A DNA stretch of 64,000 nt, taken from the NCBI GenBank assembly GCA_037951105.1, contig JBAMJV010003332.1:148640-212639 (forward strand), in the 5' to 3' direction. The DNA is from Echinarachnius parma. Lineage: Eukaryota > Echinodermata > Echinoidea > Clypeasteroida > Echinarachniidae. The notes beneath the pieces are model-generated. The model searched no databases. It was not told where the DNA came from and saw only the letters and a program-made list of their open reading frames with translations. The position numbers and the translations under genes are program-made. Below are positions 1-11,653 of this stretch, piece after piece (the first letter of the stretch is position 1; the number at the start of each line of letters is the position of its first letter).

Positions 1-3000
1 GGTGTCCTCAGGGGAGAAGCACTAGACTTGGACCTTCACAAAAAGCATCTTCTAACATTACGATGCACACCCTTTTAAATCAATTACTTTTAATTCCATC
101 ATGCAATATTCACCTATTTGTAGCTTGCCTGAAGGGGGCAGGTGTCTTAGCTGCGGGTGTTGCATGTCTCTGTCTTGCTGTTAGATGGGGTGTCCTCAGT
201 GGAGAAGCACTGGGCCTGGACCTTCAAGAAAGAAATGACAGGCAATTTTTGTACAGTTTAATAAATTGAGAATTGGTAAAACATTCATCAAGTTTATTTG
301 TCAACACATAACACTTTAACCCTATCAGGACCATAAGTCGCCCGCACAATTACCGATACTACTAATCGACTAAATTACATGCTTTTCTATAGGAGCAATA
401 TCTCCTGTTCTACTCAAAATATCGTTTGGTAGCTATCGAAAGTTCGCTGCTCCCTCTTTATAATGGTGTATAATACAGTAGGGGGTACCATAGTGAAATC
501 ACACATAAAACCAATGCAAAGTACATGTACCTCTGCATGTACCGTACCGCGCAACTATGCGACATATCACACCGCAGGCGCCATATTGTTCTACATGTTT
601 CTTCTGCGTGGTGAATAAAGTTGACACTTCAATAATCATGAGTTCTTCGCCGTCCAGCATGGACACTGACTCAGATGACACTTTTTTATGACACTTTGGA
701 ATCTAGTGTTTCGAGCCAAGAAGTTTCAAATGAAAATAATGAAGAAGAATCGTCGAGCTCAGACAGAGAAATTTTTGTTGGATAGGACCTCACGTGAGGG
801 TATGTGGTAGCGGGATACGAGGGCAGGGGGTGAGGACGTGCGCGCGACGAGGTGGTGGGAGAGCACGGGCTCGCCGCGCATCAGACTTTCAATAGTAAGT
901 GGCAAACATTCATGTTAATTTCAATCTTCTGCACATTTTCCCAGGAAAATGGTGTTGTTGAACAAATAATTTAATTATTACTGAATACAATTGTTGTGAA
1001 CCTCAAATAATTTTAAACATCCTTCAATGCTCAAATTTGACTTGAAGTTGAGCATGCACAAATTGTCGTTTGTGCAGAAATCTGTGTGGGCCTGGGGAGG
1101 CAGATATGCAAATTCTTGATGGTCCTGATAGGGTTAAAGCCCACTGCACACAGAGCCAACTCGATCTGATCCGACTGGTTTTTAGTCAGGCTAGAGTTGG
1201 TTTCGCTCAGTCTGAGAAGATTCAACATGTTGAATCGGCCTCAACTAACTTCCGACTGGCTCCTGACTGGCAAAATCGGAATGTACTTACGGCAAGCAAT
1301 TATTTAGCTTGTAAGGGCAATATTACACAGATATGAACAAAATAAAATCAATCAACATATTTCATTTCCATCAACATTTCAATTTAAGATCAATACTTTA
1401 CCTCTTTTTCACACTTGCTACAGCAGGCTGAGTTGGGGCTATAGGGTGCTCTGCATCAAAATCAGCAAACGAGTCATCACCAATATCCATGTTCTCCTCA
1501 ATGTCTCCTCCCTCTTCATCCCCCTCCTCTTCCACATCCTCCTCCCTCTCTTCTCTGTCATCATCCCCTTCTTCTATCCTCTCCTCCTGCCTATCCTCCA
1601 TCTCATCCGCTCTTGGTTCTTCTTCTCTCCTTGCATCATCCTTCTCGTTGAAGGATCGTTGGATCTGGACCGTCTCCTGGGATGCTTGGGCAATGAGTGA
1701 CTCATCTTCCACAGATGAGGCACTTGGATGTGACCCTTCAAAAAAAAAGATGTATATTCATAATTTTATTTGTTTCACTCTTTTCTCCACAAAGCATAAC
1801 GAAAGATCATTAAAATGGACCAATGTGAAATTAGGTTCCTACTGAACCGACTGTGAGTAAAACAAAATAAATCATGTTTTGTTTTTTTTTTTACCAAAGG
1901 CCAAAAACGAGTGCCCCTAAACTCAGAAAAACGCTCACAATTATCTTGCATTTAGTTGCACTGTCAGGCAAATTAATTTTTTAATTAGATGAAAAATTGC
2001 ACAAATAAAACAAAAATAAGTATCCTTACTTCTTCTCTCTGCACTCCCAGTTTCACTGATGGAGACATTGGAGGTGGAAGGAATCTGAAGGGATTCATCC
2101 TGGAGAAGTGATCGTCTCACTCGTGGTTCTCTTGCTGATGAGGACCTCCCACGACCGGAATCTTGAAAGCTAGTATTCTTGGTTGTCGAGTCAGGCCGTT
2201 GCTGGAGGAACAATAAAAGACAAAAATATATTGGTTGTTATGTCCCATTCGCCATGCTTTGTGAGAGGCAAAGAATGACTGAAACCATGAAAAAGAGTTT
2301 ACTATAGAAACACCAAGAGGCTTCTCAATGATGATTTTATCATCATCCTGTATGTGGTGACCTTAAATTGAATTGAACTGAATTGAATAAAAAGTATTCA
2401 TTTACCAATGCATCAAAATCATATATGTACAATATTTAAACATTTCTTCTCAATTGGTAAAAAGGACTAGAAAATAGCTAATAATGCTAGTCAGACTAGC
2501 TTCTAAGCAACGGATCATTTGAAGAACTAACATCAATCAAAACACATGCATGTACATAATATTACAACAAATTAATCAAGCAAGACTATGTACAATACTA
2601 CAATTACAGTAATGCTGACTCTTTCATATATTTTTGGTAGAACATGAATTAAATATGTATTAGATAGGCTAGCACCTGCACCTGCTGTATCCTGTGCCCA
2701 CTCCCTCCTTCTCGAACTTCACATTTCTGGCTCTAATGTAAAACTCACTTTACTATTTGATGTTGAAATGTTGAAACATCAAGCAGGTCCTCAATAATTG
2801 TCTAGTTCATGCTGATATCACCAACACCAGCTCCCCACCCCTTTTCTCTAACTTCACATTTCAGAATCTCATGTCAGACTCGGAAATAATTCATTTTTAA
2901 TTTTAGGGGGCTACTTTTTCAATCTGATGGATGTCACACAATATTTCACCATAATACCCTATGGTCATTTAAGGGCTAACTACTGATTTAAGGGGGCTAT

Positions 3001-5821
3001 TTTGAAAATTAGGGGGCAAAATCGCCCTCAGCCCTCATTTATTTCCTACCCTGAGTCACTCTGAAGAATGACAGATACAATGATAAAAACTCTTACCATT
3101 GAAACATTGAGCGGCTCCTCCACAATGCTTTCCAGCATGGTCCTATTGGTTGAGGCATCACCAGCACCTGTTGTTTCTTCCGCTCCAACATCTTCTTCCT
3201 CTTGGACTTCCTGACTCAACCGCTCTTCAACTCCGGCCGCAAACGCGTCCGCATCAATTGCCCCTCGCCGTCTGGTACGACCGCCTCTTTGTGCTTGAGG
3301 TCGGGTGAAACGTGAGAAAGCCTCCTCCGCTGGCGATTCGATGGTTGATGACTGTGCACTGATAAAAGAAGTGTAAGAAATTTCTCATTAGGTATTAAAT
3401 ATACAGTAATACTTCTGTGATATCAACTAATGGGTTAAGCTCTCCAACATTAGCAGAAAAGTCCTCCACCTGTAATCGCAAGTGACCTCTTATTGGGATT
3501 GTGGTCTGGGAAATTGGGAAAATGCTTCTTCATTTGATGATGCAATTGTTGATAGCTGAGGGCTAAATATTGTACGGGATAGCCACACCAGGCGTTTGTA
3601 CAGAAACAAGCAGAAGCAGAAATAGAACCATGATGAACACAAAGTTGTCATGATCAGTGTCACTTTTGGTCTAATTTGAATGTAAACCTGGGTTAAATCA
3701 TGTCATAAAAGATCATTAAGGTAATCCCTTTAAAAAATTGGGCATTATACTTAAATTATTTGAGAAAAGCATAATTTGAACCCATGTACTTTATGACCTA
3801 TAGGGCTAGTCGTCCCTTTGATGAGATTATTGGCCCTTATGACAGGAAACATATATTATGACTGCATACCTACCTGTCTGTTCTTGTCTGGACATCACTG
3901 ACAGCTGGTGTTTGTTGCTTACGAGGCGAGGATCTCCTTGGAGCTGCATACACAGCAGGTGTCTGAATGTCGGCTGCAGAGAAAAATTGAAATATTACAA
4001 TCAAGATAATTTTATTTTGGTTTCTGATAGTGACCTTGTAAGGCCAAAAGAATAAATTCTTTTCAATTTCTGGTGGCTCAAAAACAATCTTTTCATGTCC
4101 TCAAACTTCCATTAAATAAGTAAGCAGACAGTTTACTACTAATATCTAATTTCTTTTGTTGATCAAAAGTGTCACCCTAGGCTTGTCATAGGAAACAAAA
4201 AAACTTTAACATTCTTTTATTGTCATTTTGGAAATCTAATTGTCAGAGCAGGCCACCAAAATATGACTTTCATAAATTTTAGCTGGCCAGAAGTTAGACT
4301 TTACTTAGCTTTGACCAGAGCAAGCCCAGCAGACCAGTTTTTATTGTCAAGCTCTGCACATATGATCTCAATATGATTACATTACCTGCTTGTAAGAAGC
4401 CTGTGATGAGCCCCCTAGGAGTAGGGTTGCTCCCTCCCGGAGTCGCAAGAATCTCAAGGCGTGTCGATCGACGCCGTCTCGTCGACGCCGATCTCGGCAG
4501 AGTACTGGGGGTCCTTGATCTCGATGATGATGATGCTGACGATGTCGCTGATGCCGATGATGATGGTTGTGGGGTGCTGGATGTTTTGGAGCTTGGGGTG
4601 ATTCTTGCTCGCTTCCTGGGCGACTGACGAACTGTCTTTGCCGTCTGCAAATATCCCTGGATCTGAGGTAAGGTTTCCACATGTTCTCTTTTAATGATTT
4701 TTAATGATGAGCGTATTGAGAATTGTAAGTGTATTCATTAATTGTAACACATTCAAGGCATTTCTGAGGCGAAATCAACCCAAGTCCCTTTTATTTTTTT
4801 TCACTGGGATATTTGTGATTAGAACTTTTTATCACATGATTTTTATTGTTTTATGGTGGCAGAAAAACAAAATTATAATTCAATTTAAGACATCATTTGA
4901 AAAGAACATTTATAGGTCTAATACTGTTTTGAGAGTATTAGAAATAGGGGGAAACTTGATTCATAAATTCTTCTGACAGAAAAAAAAAACACACTTAGAG
5001 AAGTTAAAGGCATATATGCGTGGGTTATAAAGGGTAGTCAGCAAATTCCAACTCGACTCCACCGTAATCTCTCGAGGTAAACTCACGATATGTGTTGGAT
5101 CGATCGAAGAGCGGTGCTTCGAAATATCTGAACACGGGCCTTCTTATGAAATTGCATGCAGCAAGAATTTCTCACGCTGCCACCTAAGACATCAAACAGC
5201 GGCGCTTTGAAGTATTTGCGGTTAAGCGTGTTACGTGATATTTTCGCTCGTAAACATCTCTGATGGATCTCCATTCGACTAGTACAAACATTCCGAACGC
5301 GACTATTTTGTATGCATTTTTTACTCGGGTATTCGGAAGTGGGGACAGTTTGCGATCGCTACTTATAACTGAGCCAATAGGGATTACGTACCGTGCGTAA
5401 AAGTGCGCAAGATGGATCCACGCGTCTAATAACCCACGCATATATGCCTTTAATCAATTCTTCTTCTTTACTTCTTGTTAAATTTGCCTCAATTAGTTTT
5501 GAAAAGATTCTTGCAAACTATATTTGTTATTATATTCAATGTTTGAAATTAGCTCTGGGCCGCTTGCTTGCAGCCACTTAAATCAGCTTCAGGCCACCAA
5601 CATTTCAACAATGCTTAATGGGCAACCAAATACTATTATTTAGTATAATATTCTGACACTGAAATTTGAAGAAAGAAATCATGTCTTTACTTGTCTGTAG
5701 AATTGGCCACATATTGGTTTCTAGCATTGTTTGATTGAATATTTACCAATGTTCTTGGTGTGAAATTCTCTCCGGTTGACAAAGATCTCCTTGGAGTCTT
5801 CCTCCTCGTAGACGAGTCCAT
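1..5821 (-). CDS. CENPT: CENP-T-like inner kinetochore protein, N-terminal and central part (8 exons, C-terminus off left edge)
   Basis: Spliced exons read on the minus strand with matching phases: 5823-5747 (ATG at 5821), 4662-4386, 3973-3874, 3358-3097, 2201-2030, 1735-1402, 221-114 and 33 to beyond the edge. CENP-T bridges centromeric CENP-A chromatin to the NDC80 complex. The N-terminus is basic (RRKTPRRSL) and holds two TPR-x-L motifs, FTPRTLIQGYLQTA across the first splice junction and PTPRGLITGFLQAA across the second. These resemble the two CDK-regulated NDC80-binding motifs of vertebrate CENP-T. A later RRRGAIDADAF segment resembles the vertebrate RRAVDVGAF region. A very acidic stretch of exon 6 follows. 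The diagnostic C-terminal histone fold would lie left of the window, so identity rests on these motifs and their order. Exons 7 and 8 begin with the same SASPLRTP sequence and phase, an apparent tandem exon duplication. A 5' UTR intron is implied because the acceptor TTTCAG lies 2 bases before the ATG. Confidence 0.72.
316..1137. mobile_element. piggyBac-type non-autonomous element with TTAA target sites
   Basis: TTAA at 316-319 and 1134-1137 flanks the inverted termini CCCTATCAGGACCA and TGGTCCTGATAGGG. TTAA duplication with CCC-starting termini is the hallmark of the piggyBac superfamily. Plus-strand sequence near 640-790 can be read as short serine/acid-rich fragments beginning MSSSPSSMDTDSDD, broken by stops. 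This looks like the remnant of a transposase N-terminus in an internally deleted copy. No intact transposase is present. Confidence 0.75.
1138..1285. mobile_element. Truncated palindromic MITE, same family as 52856-53073
   Basis: It begins AGCCCACTGCACACAGAGCC directly after TAA and carries GACTGG/CAGTC-rich inverted segments. It matches the left part of the complete copy at 52856-53073. The right terminus is missing. It abuts the piggyBac-type element on its left. Confidence 0.6.
2305..2880 (-). pseudogene. Decayed copies of CENP-T-like exon 4
   Basis: Forward sequence around 2320-2360 (ACTATAGAAACACCAAGAGG onward) is a degenerate copy of the 3' end of exon 4 at 3095-3125. Two further related stretches near 2676-2740 and 2820-2875 resemble the part of exon 4 around CACCAGCACCTG and each other. 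None keeps an open frame or both splice sites. They look like old tandem duplicates of the exon and its flank. Confidence 0.45.
2885..3055. repeat. Repeat rich in AGGGGGCTA, shared with 12900-13140
   Basis: AGGGGGCTA and AGGGGGC motifs recur here. The reverse-complement equivalent TAGCCCCC/GCCCCCGAAA recurs at 12900-13140. The two stretches appear to be fragments of one dispersed repeat. No coding capacity was seen. Confidence 0.4.
5004..5453. mobile_element. 450-bp MITE with long terminal inverted repeats and TTAA ends
   Basis: The left end TTAAAGGCATATATGCGTGG and the right end CCACGCATATATGCCTTTAA are near-perfect inverted repeats. TTAA at both ends is compatible with a TTAA target site, but it is also part of the palindrome, so class assignment is open. 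It sits in the first intron of the CENP-T-like gene. Weak secondary palindromes are present and no coding region was found. Confidence 0.65.
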
Positions 5822-6185
5822 GGCTGAAATGTGAAAATTTAATTTTAAAAGTTTAAAATATAAATTTAGCTAAAAGTACAACTTTGAAACAGTAAGATCT
5901 CAATTATTCAAGAACTTCATGATCAGATATTTCTTTGTTTTCAGTTGGTTTGTCCACTTCGAGAGATTCTAGTTGAGGAAGGAAGCTTGAAGGAGCTTAT
6001 TAAAACTAGATATTTGACACATTATAGAAATTAGAATTAGAAAATTGAAAATAAATTAAGTATATTTGAATGCCACTCTGCAGTTTGCACGTCGGCTCTT
6101 GGATCTTCATGATCTTGTCTACTCTTGGATTGTTGTCCTCCAAAAAATTCAGCGAGAGAATAAAATTATTAAATGGAGGCAGAAA

Positions 6186-6428
6186 CCGACCCTTATTAAT
6201 AAAATAATAAACTTGTACTGATTCTATGGTCTCCAATTCATGTCTGAACTCTAAAAGTTGATATTTCCAGCAATTTGTCTGAGTTTTCTTCCATTTTTTT
6301 TTTTATATTCTTAATTTAAAAAAGCTCGGACAAATAGCTGGAAAGATCAACTTTTAGAGTTCTGAGTTCAGCTCATGAATTGGAGACCATGAAATCGGTA
6401 TTAAAGTTTATTTATTGATGAGGGTCGG
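6186..6428. mobile_element. Hairpin MITE (inverted repeat with ~95-bp arms)
   Basis: Left arm 6188-6283 and right arm 6325-6427 are imperfect inverted complements; for example ATGGTCTCCAATTCATG pairs with CATGAATTGGAGACCAT. The arms are separated by an A/T-rich loop. No coding capacity. Confidence 0.6.
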
Positions 6429-6630
6429 TATGTGTCAACATTTTTGTTATAAGACGTTAAGACTGGGATATGTGTTAAAACTAGTGCTGTAACTGACCTT
6501 GATGATCGGATCGATTGATCGGATCGGCAAAATTTTATTGATCATCGAAATCGGATCGCAGATCGGATCGGATATGATCGGCTAAAAAAAATTTTTTTTT
6601 AATTAAAAAAAATAAATAAAGAAACATATA

Positions 6631-6891
6631 TATCCATATTAATAAGCCCAAAGTAATCTTGTATGGGTATTAACGTTAGTATGCTTTCATTTCAAACTGA
6701 TTACCTCTTCTTTTACAAAATTACTCACGCCGATTCTGAGCTTAGTCCCATGTGATTAATTTGGCGTAACCTTTCAGAATCACATGGGACTAAGCTCAGA
6801 ATCGGCGCGAGTAATTTTGTAAAAGGAGAGGTAATCAGTTTTAAATGAAAGCATACCCATACAAGATTACCTTGGGCTTATTCATATGGAT
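6631..6891. repeat. Large near-perfect palindrome nested in the hAT-like element
   Basis: The arms TAAGCCCAAAGTAATCTTG and CAAGATTACCTTGGGCTTA continue inwards, including GCTTAGTCCCATGTGATT paired with AATCACATGGGACTAAGC. The arms are about 110 bp each with a short centre. It is a probable nested MITE. Confidence 0.7.
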
Positions 6892-6903
6892 ATACCGTTT
6901 ATA

Positions 6904-7882
6904 CACCAGTAACGGATCACCTACCCACATTGATGCATGAAGACGTTTGTGACTATCTAATTGTTTTAATTTTTATAACTGGAAGAGGAATGTGCATCTA
7001 ATATCAACTTTATCATCTCCTTTTTAAAACGGATAAACCTCAGTTCCATGATCATCGCGCAAAAGTGAGAAATTAGCCTTAAAAATAGTGTCATCTAGTG
7101 ACAAAATGTACAGATTTCAGATTTTCAAGAAAAAAACGGGGGAAAAAATAAAATATTTTTAAAAATAAGATGTTTAAAAAACAAAAATATGCCGACGGAT
7201 CTAGAATTTCTATATTATTAACACAGGAAGATGTTCTGGTATACACCCCACAGCATTTTCCCGGTGTTTGGGTGCAGGCGTATAGTAAAAAAAGGCAAAT
7301 TTTAATGTATAATTATGGCAGAAATTATCTACACCAGTAACGGATCACCCCTTTTCAAATCCTTCTAAAAACAAAACAAAGGATCAGAATTAATTTTGTT
7401 TTGCTGTAACAATGTATTTCACTAGAATCTGTGATATTTCTAACTTGAAAATCGAAAATTACTTGGATATTTTGGTAAAATCAGGTTTTTGTGAGATTTT
7501 TGCTAACATTTAATAAGGATCAGGTGTGGCAGAATTCAACTCCTCATAACTAAATAAGGAAGCACGTTTAAGAAGTAACATTTTTCCTGGATATTAATTG
7601 CTAATTTGCTAACACTTTGATGAAAAAATTAAGATAATTGGTCAATTATTTTTAAAATAAAGCCAGGTGATCCGTTACTGGTGTAGTGGTGATCCGTTAC
7701 TGGTGCAGCGTAAGGGGTTCGTAAAATGCGCAGTGATTTGCTTATTAGTGACGGAATGAGTTTGAATTGACAATATTCGTAATCTGCACTATTTTAGCTT
7801 TCCAACGATGTATGATAGTCCATAAAAAATATTTTGTCTTAGCAAGAAATTGTATCCACCAAAAAGTGATCCGTTACTGGTG
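6904..7882. repeat. Five copies of a 17-bp motif, CACCAGTAACGGATCAC, in both orientations
   Basis: Forward copies lie at 6904-6920 and 7332-7348. Inverted copies (GTGATCCGTTACTGGTG) lie at 7667-7683, 7689-7705 and 7866-7882. All five are identical over 17 bases although the intervening DNA is unrelated. They flank the region as if marking subterminal sites of an inner element. Confidence 0.8.
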
Positions 7883-7962
7883 TAGCTACGGTATGTTGCT
7901 TTGGTATTCATTTATATTCCCAAAATATGTTTTTTGGGATCATTTTCCAAAGAAAAAAAAAA

Positions 7963-8003
<41 letters not shown>

Positions 8004-8264
8004 CGATCCGATCTTCCGATTTTTTCTGCATGATCGGAAATCGGCAAAAACGGTCCGATCATGTATGATCGGATCGTGTTCGGCATGCCGATCCGATGAT
8101 CGGTTACAGCATTAATTTGTTTTTTCACCCGTCACCGACACGTTCGCCGGCCCGTCTGTAACTCACCGGCGTCAATTGAGAGGTCTATCGTTAGAATGGC
8201 CGAGAGTAAAAAGACTGCAATTAAATATTAAATAAAGGCCATGAAAACAATACGAGTTGGCCAG

Positions 8265-8406
8265 TATGCTCATCTCCAGCACATTAGCGTATATATATTC
8301 AGATATTGCGTGTAAATGCACATCTACTAAAGTAAATGGTCCAAAGACCAATCAGTTGGACCATTTACATGCAATAATATACGCTAATACGCTGGAGATA
8401 AGCATA
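8265..8406. mobile_element. Hairpin MITE
   Basis: TATGCTCATCTCCAGC near the left end and GCTGGAGATAAGCATA at the right end are inverted. The arms continue through TTAGCGTATAT/ATATACGCTAA and GTAAATGGTCCAA/TTGGACCATTTAC. Non-coding. Confidence 0.65.
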
Positions 8407-9020
8407 CCGCCCATTCGTACACTGTACCGTTCAACAGTTGAACGCTATATTTAACTTTAAGGACGCATCGGTAAGGAAAACGGACGGGAATATAATAAAT
8501 TTTTTTCTACATTTTGCAGTCTTCAAAACAACAGAGTCGGTTATTATTATCAAAGTATATGAATTTTGGATCACATAAAAGAAAGTTTTTTTGCATTTGC
8601 TGGTAAATGGAGGGAGAAATCGGCCGACAAAAAATGTTTTTGTGTTGGATAGTGCAGCAGGCGGAACAGGTTGATCTCCGCACAACGGCAACGCTATTGT
8701 AATGTACCTATGTGTGTGTAAATGGTCCAGCTGACTGGGAGATCATAAACAGTTCACATAGAAAGTTCACACATGACACACACTCAGTCATCATCATTTG
8801 AAGAATGATGCAGAGCGCTAGAGCCGCAGTAGCTAGCGTAGGGCAGTTTGTGGTGGCAGCGCCAGCCGAGCCGCTCCCGTCGGATTCACAGAGGGGACCG
8901 ATGACTGATGGCGTGATGCAGCTGCATTTTCATTTTGTCAAATAACAGACTCTGGTTCTAATCACGCTTACATTATTCATTTAAACTGTTAATATAATCA
9001 AAGTGATAATTATCTCTTAC

Positions 9021-9225
9021 CGTCTGGTACGCTAATTGGTGATAGATGTTGAAAAACAGGGAGATTCTATCCCGGTTTTCCGTCTTGTTTTGAAGATCCG
9101 CGGGCAGCTTGACAAATCAATGACTGAAGAGGGCGTTTTTGCGTACTTGTCGAGAAATTTGTATATCCACCATAGTCTGGTTGACGGCGCGGCGACGATG
9201 AACAACTCATTATTCAAATAATTAA
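9021..9225 (-). other. Candidate 5' UTR exon of the CENP-T-like gene
   Basis: On the minus strand the sequence ends CCAGACG followed by GTAAGAG, a strong donor. The spliced product would join the acceptor just before the CENP-T-like ATG at 5821. The region also carries an open frame on both strands, so a different gene cannot be excluded. The upstream boundary is not defined. Confidence 0.3.
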
Positions 9226-9825
9226 TAAAACAGCATTAATTTCTCACCCCTCCTGCTCCACAGACATGGCACAGTGCCCTTGTTGCTGTCTGATGATGAA
9301 ACTGAGTTGACTGAATGTTTGCACGGCAATTAAATGTACACTTGAGTATTGGTACTTCCCGAAATGCCCCATGACACTAAATTGGTTGGTTTTAATTCCA
9401 TTGAAAGTTCATTGAATAAAACATGTGAAATGAAAATCATTCCCTTTCAAATGCTCTCATAGTTGTACAATTTAATTCCAAAATATTTTATTTATATAAC
9501 GTCTAGCCAGACGATATCTTGACTTTAAAAAAAAGGGACATATAGGGTCTACACTTCTTTCAAACAAAATCAAAAGAAGTTTTTAAATAGTTGTTGATGA
9601 TATCTCTATTTAATCATTATTTTAGCAAAACATCACATGCACAATTTTGTATGAAAAATGGTTGAAACCAATGATTTTTTAGAAAGCGCCCTCTGGTTGT
9701 CATGGGATATCTTTTGTTCCCTTTCATGAGAACAATTTATCAACCTTCGCATCAAGGAATTTCCAATCAATGTACACAAAAATAACAAGTAACTGGTGTA
9801 TTAGTCAGTAATATAAACTCAAGTA

Positions 9826-10347
9826 AGGGGTTGTACAGTTTTGGTAAGGCTGAGCTTTAGTAACCAAAACCTGCACAATAACACTACAAACTAATAGTTA
9901 TAACTCCACCATGCTCGAAAGGTATTACCATCGATTAATTAAAAAGCTTGTTATCATTCAAAAAGAGCCATTAAAACACAAGATTGCGCTCTCTAAAAAA
10001 AATTGGTTTCAACCATCTTTCATACAAAAGTATGCATGTGATGTTTGTTGAAATAATGATTAGATAGAGAGATCATCAACAACTATTTAAAACCCTCTTT
10101 TGAAAACTTTTGAATGAGTGTAGGCATATTTTTTTTAATCATCGAATAAATCTTGGCCCCAGATTTATTCCGATCGGATATATTTATTGATATTTCAGCC
10201 GTTTCTGAACCGATTTTGATCAAATAAAATTTATTCTGCCATTGAAATTGCAATGCTCTTTCAAATTTTACTCTCAGATTTTCATTACCTCACAAAAAAA
10301 CGTATTTCGTGCAGCGCCCTCTATACCAAAACTGAACTACCCCTTTA
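9826..10347. mobile_element. MITE family 1, copy a (AAAGGGGTAGTTCAGTTTTGG ends)
   Basis: The ends read AAGGGGTTGTACAGTTTTGG on the left and CCAAAACTGAACTACCCCTT on the right. The internal sequence, with the GGGCGCT/AGCGCCCTC motifs, matches copies at 32991-33523 and 55388-55939, a short copy at 38037-38290 and a fragment at 18930-19024. Confidence 0.7.
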
Positions 10348-10448
10348 AATGGTGCAGTCAGTGAAACAACCATCACCAAAGACTGATTTGTTGCTTCTGA
10401 TGGATACTGCATGTGTTGTTCAAAAGACTGATTGGGGGCACACTTTAT

Positions 10449-10560
10449 CAGGGGTGTCGAGCTGTTCGGAAAACACAATACATTGGAGGGGCGAGCTATT
10501 GTTCACAAACAATGCTCGCCCCCCAATGCATTGTGTTTTCCAAACAGATCGACACCCCTG
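10449..10560. mobile_element. 112-bp hAT MITE with perfect 8-bp target duplication
   Basis: The element is almost entirely a hairpin: CAGGGGTGTCGAGCTGTTCG on the left pairs with the inverted right end CGATCGACACCCCTG-type sequence. It is flanked by identical CACTTTAT at 10441-10448 and 10561-10568. An 8-bp duplication with CAGGGGTG termini is typical of hAT elements. Confidence 0.85.
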
Positions 10561-10568
10561 CACTTTAT

Positions 10569-11559
10569 GTATTTCTCTATTAATTTGTCCACGTACAGAT
10601 TTTCCGCTGTTGCTTTTCTATTGTTTTTGTAAAAATTATTACACGGGGAGGGCGTAGGCCTATACATGTGCCCCGCACTATCCACCTCCGTAGCTACGCT
10701 ACTGCTGTTATTTGCTCGAATATGATGCTTCTTCCCTTCGACAAAAGTGATTTTTTTCCCTGGTCAACTGTTTTTTTACTCTAGTGAACAATGAAACAAA
10801 TTTGGAATCAATTTGGAACAATATGAAATTGTTGACAAATACCATAGTACAAATCAACATATAAAAAATGAATATAAAATTGAATACATTGGCAAACCAG
10901 GGCTCTACAATAAAAAAAAAAATTGTTTTACTTAGGCCTATAGGTCCCATAGTCTGCTCGGGCAAGTTCCTAATGAGAACCACCCCTGCAAGTCAAGGGG
11001 CTTACTGAATACTGTGCATAAGCGATTAAAAGAACCCCAAACTCAGTCGTCACTATCAGCTAATTGTTTGCATTTCAATGTGCATATAATCCTCGATCTC
11101 TCTGACATAATACTTTATTTTGTGAAATGTTTCACCTATAAATTATGTTTTTAGTTTGTCAAAATATTCGGGGGAGCAGTGCCCCCGCCCCCTAAAAATG
11201 CCAGTGAGACGTGAGACGTATGCATGGCTGCATGCAGTTGCATAGATCCGTGAGAAGTAGGGGATGATCCTAGTCCGAAAAATCAGTCGTCATATTCCTC
11301 TAGCTGGACGGTCAGATCGCTACATAACGAGTAAAGCCCATGTAGAGACGATATTTCTGTATAGTGATGGTCCATGAATCAGAGAAGAGAGTGTGGCAAT
11401 CAGTGGCATAGCCACTTCGAATTGCCATCATTCAAAAGACTTCAGGGGCTCCGGGGCTTCAGGGGCTTCAGGGGCTTCAGGGGATAGCGCGCTCTCTGAG
11501 CTAGCTAGCTAGCTGCGCTGCGTGAAATGACGTAGGAAAAATAATCTCTCAAATTATCG
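10569..11559. other. Intergenic stretch without recognised gene
   Basis: Only low-complexity and repeat-like pieces were seen, including GGGGCTTCA tandem copies at about 11443-11482 and a G/C-rich AGTGCCCCCGCCCCC fragment near 11178. No conserved coding segment was recognised. It may include the SF3B3 promoter at its right end. Confidence 0.4.
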
Positions 11560-11653
11560 CTACGAAGTCCCTGGAAAATGGCAGCCTCCTGTGCATCGCC
11601 GTGTTGGGCGAGTAATGGAAAGTAAATCCATCCAAATCTTCTTAAATCTGTAG
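11560..11653 (+). promoter_or_regulatory. SF3B3: Candidate SF3B3 5' UTR exon and transcription start region
   Basis: SF3B3 coding exon 1 begins with a splice acceptor at 13825, so an upstream non-coding exon must exist. The sequence ending AAATCTGTAG at 11653 is followed by GTATGAT, a usable donor. The snoRNA at 13298-13375 lies between this site and the coding exon, where an intronic snoRNA is expected. The choice of this exon is inference; no core promoter element is clear. Confidence 0.3.

Larger units (their letters stand above)
6483..8114. mobile_element. hAT-like 1.6-kb non-autonomous element with GATCGGATCGG-rich ends
   Basis: The termini are inverted: TAGTGCTGTAACTGACC with GATGATCGGATCG on the left, and CGATCCGATGATCGGTTACAGC on the right. 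The inner ends are packed with GATCGG subterminal repeats, typical of hAT elements. No convincing 8-bp target duplication was found, so the boundaries are approximate. It contains a nested palindrome (6631-6891), five copies of a 17-bp motif and a long T run near 7967-8001. No transposase frame is visible. Confidence 0.55.

Noticed and set aside
1489-1845. Ser-rich plus-strand open frame
   Set aside because: It is the antisense shadow of the acidic minus-strand CENP-T-like exon, whose splice phases fit on both sides.
7940-8128. Lysine-rich open frame
   Set aside because: Created by the long T/A run inside the hAT-like element.
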